Origin: Candidatus Cloacimonadota bacterium
Lineage (GTDB): Bacteria > Cloacimonadota > Cloacimonadia > Cloacimonadales > Cloacimonadaceae
Assembly: GCA_023230795.1 (NCBI GenBank)
Contig: JALNWR010000123.1
Location: forward strand, 1-7,630
DNA length: 7,630 nucleotides
Reading direction: 5' to 3'
Shown here in pieces: positions 5,505-7,630 of this stretch (position 1 is the first letter of the stretch; every line of letters starts with the position of its first letter). Below the pieces are notes generated by a model. That model worked only from the letters and a program-made list of their open reading frames with translations, was not told where the DNA came from and ran no database searches. A program made the translations under genes and the position numbers.

Positions 5505-5590
5505 ACACAATTGCACTCTACACACTTCAAAGAACCAAGATTCCTCACTCTCTTATAGGCGTACATAGTGCGGACAAACCAGGATTTTAT
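5505..5590 (+). repeat. Dispersed repeat, copy 2
   Basis: This is the second copy of the segment at 869-955, in the same orientation, with clear identity in blocks from ACACAAT to TAGTGCGGACAAA and GGATTT. The two copies differ by scattered substitutions and small indels and contain no shared reading frame, so the unit is non-coding or a decayed remnant. Confidence 0.7.
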
Positions 5591-5974
5591 ATGGAAGGGA
5601 TTAGACTTATATAGAACTCCCTTTTGTCTGTAGACTCAAACTCGAGCAACAGCTTGAAATGAGTAATTGATAACATGGTAAACAGATGTCCTGGCGTTAA
5701 ATACAATTGTGCGTTCAGTGAACCCACAATCTTGGCAGCTGACATCCCCAAAAACATCCAGCACACTAAATCAGACAGATACAAGCCCCAGGAACTTCGT
5801 TTATTACAGAATATCTGAACTTATAGCTATTTGCAGCGCGCTGGCTATCCAGTATAAACGGCGGCCAAATAGACGGGAAAGGCTGGATCGAGAGCAGATT
5901 AAAATTAGGTTCTAAAAGAAATGGAGGAATGCCGGTTGCTTTTCTCATTGATAACCAGAGCTCTTTCCATAATA
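5591..5974. other. Geneless stretch before the helicase promoter
   Basis: No convincing gene was found here. A GTG-started frame (5709-5915) has no ribosome site upstream; its last 32 residues (LIAICSALAIQYKRRPNRR onward) look mildly protein-like and could be a gene relic, but nothing supports it further. No repeats or RNA genes were recognised. Confidence 0.4.
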
Positions 5975-6002
5975 TTGACATTCACTATGGATTTATTAAA
6001 AT
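5975..6002 (+). promoter_or_regulatory. Promoter of the helicase gene
   Basis: TTGACA (5975-5980) is a perfect -35. After 16 nt, TAAAAT (5997-6002) matches the -10 at five of six positions. Transcription would begin near 6009, giving a leader of about 80 nt. The leader holds an unused GGAGGA at 6025-6030 that no start codon follows at a workable distance. This promoter is unlike the shared type of the three orphan genes. Confidence 0.55.
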
Positions 6003-6089
6003 ACTGAATTGATTTTGCAGCTTTGGAGGAGTAGTTTCTCAAGCCTGAAAAGTGCGATTACATCAGTTCAAATACTGTTGGGAATAGCT

Positions 6090-7630
6090 ATGATCAGATT
6101 AGAAGACATAAAAGCAGGGGCTCTGATTCAGGGCCTGGAACCCGAAGAAGTGGTTCGTATAGTTACGAGTGAACCCATCGGCCCCAATGCGCTCACAGTT
6201 TATTACAAAACAAATAGTGGCGCCCTTTTAGAGCGCCTGATTTACCGCAGTGACGAAATCAATCTGGCGCTGGCAAAATCCGGCCGCCCCTGGTCTTTCG
6301 ATGCACAGGGAGCAGATTTTAAGCTGGCTGTAGAGGCTTGTCGCATCAATCTCGCCTATCTCTTTGACCCCATGATGGCTGTGCATACTTCAAACGTTGA
6401 ACCCTTACCCCATCAAATTACCGCGGTATATGAATCCATGCTGCCCCGGCAGCCCTTGCGCTATGTCCTGGCTGATGATCCCGGAGCTGGAAAGACCATT
6501 ATGGCAGGCTTGTATATGCGAGAGCTGATCATGCGCGCCGATGCCAAACGGATTTTGATCGTTGCCCCCGGTTCTCTGGTAGAGCAGTGGCAGGATGAAA
6601 TGTATGAGAAATTCGGGCTGGACTTTTTCATCTTTTCCCGTGAAATGGAAGCTCAATCCCATAGCGGGAACCCCTTTGAGGATTTTGATTACCTGATTGC
6701 CCGCATTGATATGGTTTCTCGGGATGAAGAGCTGATCAGGAAACTGAATCTGACCTACTGGGACTTGATAGTGATAGATGAAGCTCACAAGTGTTCTGCA
6801 TCCTGGTTTGGCAACGAACTGAAGAAAACCAAACGTTATAAGCTGGCCGAAGACCTTGGCAGCATCACCCGACATTTCCTGCTGATGACAGCTACTCCTC
6901 ACAAAGGTAAAGACGAAGACTTTCAGACCTTTCTGGCCCTGCTGGATTCCGACCGCTTCTATGGCAAGTCTCGTGATAGTGCTCAATCTATAGATATCTC
7001 TGATCTGATGCGCAGGATGGTAAAAGAGGAGCTGCTCAAGTTTGATGGCACTCACCTTTTCCCAGAGCGTAAGGCCTACTCCGTCACATACAAACTATCC
7101 GATCTGGAAGCTGAGCTGTATCTTGCCGTAACGGAATATGTGCGGGAAGAGATGAACAAGGCAGACCGGCTGGAAGGTAAGCGCAGAAACACCATAGGCT
7201 TTGCCCTCACGATCCTGCAACGCCGTTTGGCATCGAGTCCGGAGGCGATATATCAATCCCTCAAACGTCGGCTGGAAAGGCTGAACCGCAGAGTGGAAGA
7301 GGAAAAGCTGATCCAGAGAGGTGAACTGATTCGTCAGCAGACAGATATAGCGCTTGATCTTCCGGATGATTTTGATGAAGATGACTGGAACACTGATGAA
7401 CGCGAAGATCAGGAAGAGGAATTGCTTGATAGAGCAACTTCAGCTCAGACCATCCAGGAGCTGGAGAATGAAACGGCAATCCTGGCCAGACTCACCAAAC
7501 AGGCAAAAGACCTCCGGGACTCTGGTCTTGACCGCAAATGGGAAGAGCTCTCCAGACTCTTTGAAAACAACCCACAGATGCAGGAAAAGAGCGGTCGCTA
7601 CCGCAAACTCATTATCTTTACCGAGCATCG
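6090..7630 (+). CDS. DEAH/SNF2-type helicase, DrmD-like, 3' end outside the window
   Basis: This is a superfamily 2 ATPase that would translocate on DNA. It has 513 readable codons and no stop. ATG 6090 is preceded by a modest GGGA; the N-terminus MIRLEDIKAGALIQGLEP is the usual start of this family, which supports the choice. Seen motifs: Q-motif region LPHQ (106-109), motif I ADDPGAGKT (128-136), motif Ia APGSLVEQW, motif II DEAH (230-233), motif III TATPHKG (267-273). A helical insertion (about 360-422) and an acidic stretch (423-445) follow, and the sequence ends at KLIIFTEH, the start of the second RecA domain. Close relatives, as I recall them, are large defence-island helicases, including DISARM DrmD and helicases next to DUF1156 methylase and DUF499 genes. 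No such neighbour is visible, so the system cannot be named. Confidence 0.9.
   Translation, partial: MIRLEDIKAGALIQGLEPEEVVRIVTSEPIGPNALTVYYKTNSGALLERLIYRSDEINLALAKSGRPWSFDAQGADFKLAVEACRINLAYLFDPMMAVHTSNVEPLPHQITAVYESMLPRQPLRYVLADDPGAGKTIMAGLYMRELIMRADAKRILIVAPGSLVEQWQDEMYEKFGLDFFIFSREMEAQSHSGNPFEDFDYLIARIDMVSRDEELIRKLNLTYWDLIVIDEAHKCSASWFGNELKKTKRYKLAEDLGSITRHFLLMTATPHKGKDEDFQTFLALLDSDRFYGKSRDSAQSIDISDLMRRMVKEELLKFDGTHLFPERKAYSVTYKLSDLEAELYLAVTEYVREEMNKADRLEGKRRNTIGFALTILQRRLASSPEAIYQSLKRRLERLNRRVEEEKLIQRGELIRQQTDIALDLPDDFDEDDWNTDEREDQEEELLDRATSAQTIQELENETAILARLTKQAKDLRDSGLDRKWEELSRLFENNPQMQEKSGRYRKLIIFTEH

Noticed and set aside
5929..6012. 27-codon leader peptide before the helicase
   Set aside because: GGAGG is only 2 nt before its ATG, and the likely helicase promoter (5975-6002) lies inside it, so it would not be on the helicase transcript.
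6405..7055. Leftward 216-codon frame inside the helicase gene
   Set aside because: It is antisense to the DEAH helicase motifs and has no ribosome site.

Overview
The window is bacterial DNA: Shine-Dalgarno-led genes, sigma70-like promoters and compact overlapping genes, with long intergenic stretches rich in repeats. The base composition is moderate. Dense hairpin repeats and orphan small genes fit an uncultured anaerobe-type genome (something like Cloacimonadota is possible), but nothing here fixes the taxon.

Layout. 1-1056 has no convincing gene. It holds four related hairpin elements (two forward, two reversed), a 35-bp tandem repeat, a 65-bp tandem repeat whose units alternate between two types, and one copy of a roughly 87-bp dispersed repeat. 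1057-3729 is a rightward cluster: a promoter, an orphan 87-residue gene, a 666-residue AAA+ ATPase, and a 74-residue single-pass membrane protein whose start overlaps the ATPase end by 17 nt. 3730-4017 carries a 114-bp tandem duplication built on a hairpin core. 4018-5327 is leftward: an orphan 211-residue gene, then a short gene broken by an apparent one-base deletion, ending in an intrinsic terminator. 5328-5974 is geneless and holds the second copy of the dispersed repeat and a long inverted repeat. From 5975 a consensus-like promoter leads into a large DEAH/SNF2-type helicase that runs off the right edge. It closely resembles the DrmD-like helicases of phage-defence islands.

How the parts connect. 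Three promoters, upstream of the 87-residue gene, the broken gene and the 211-residue gene, share one architecture (TTGTGATAA, exactly 16 nt, TATRCT). The 87-residue protein and the repaired 123-residue product also look like distant paralogues (shared YEL-K start, GLLLI, YG and WVE-RK blocks at matching distances). This suggests a co-regulated orphan gene set around the AAA+ ATPase, beside what may be the edge of a defence island. The biochemical role of the set cannot be read from the sequence.
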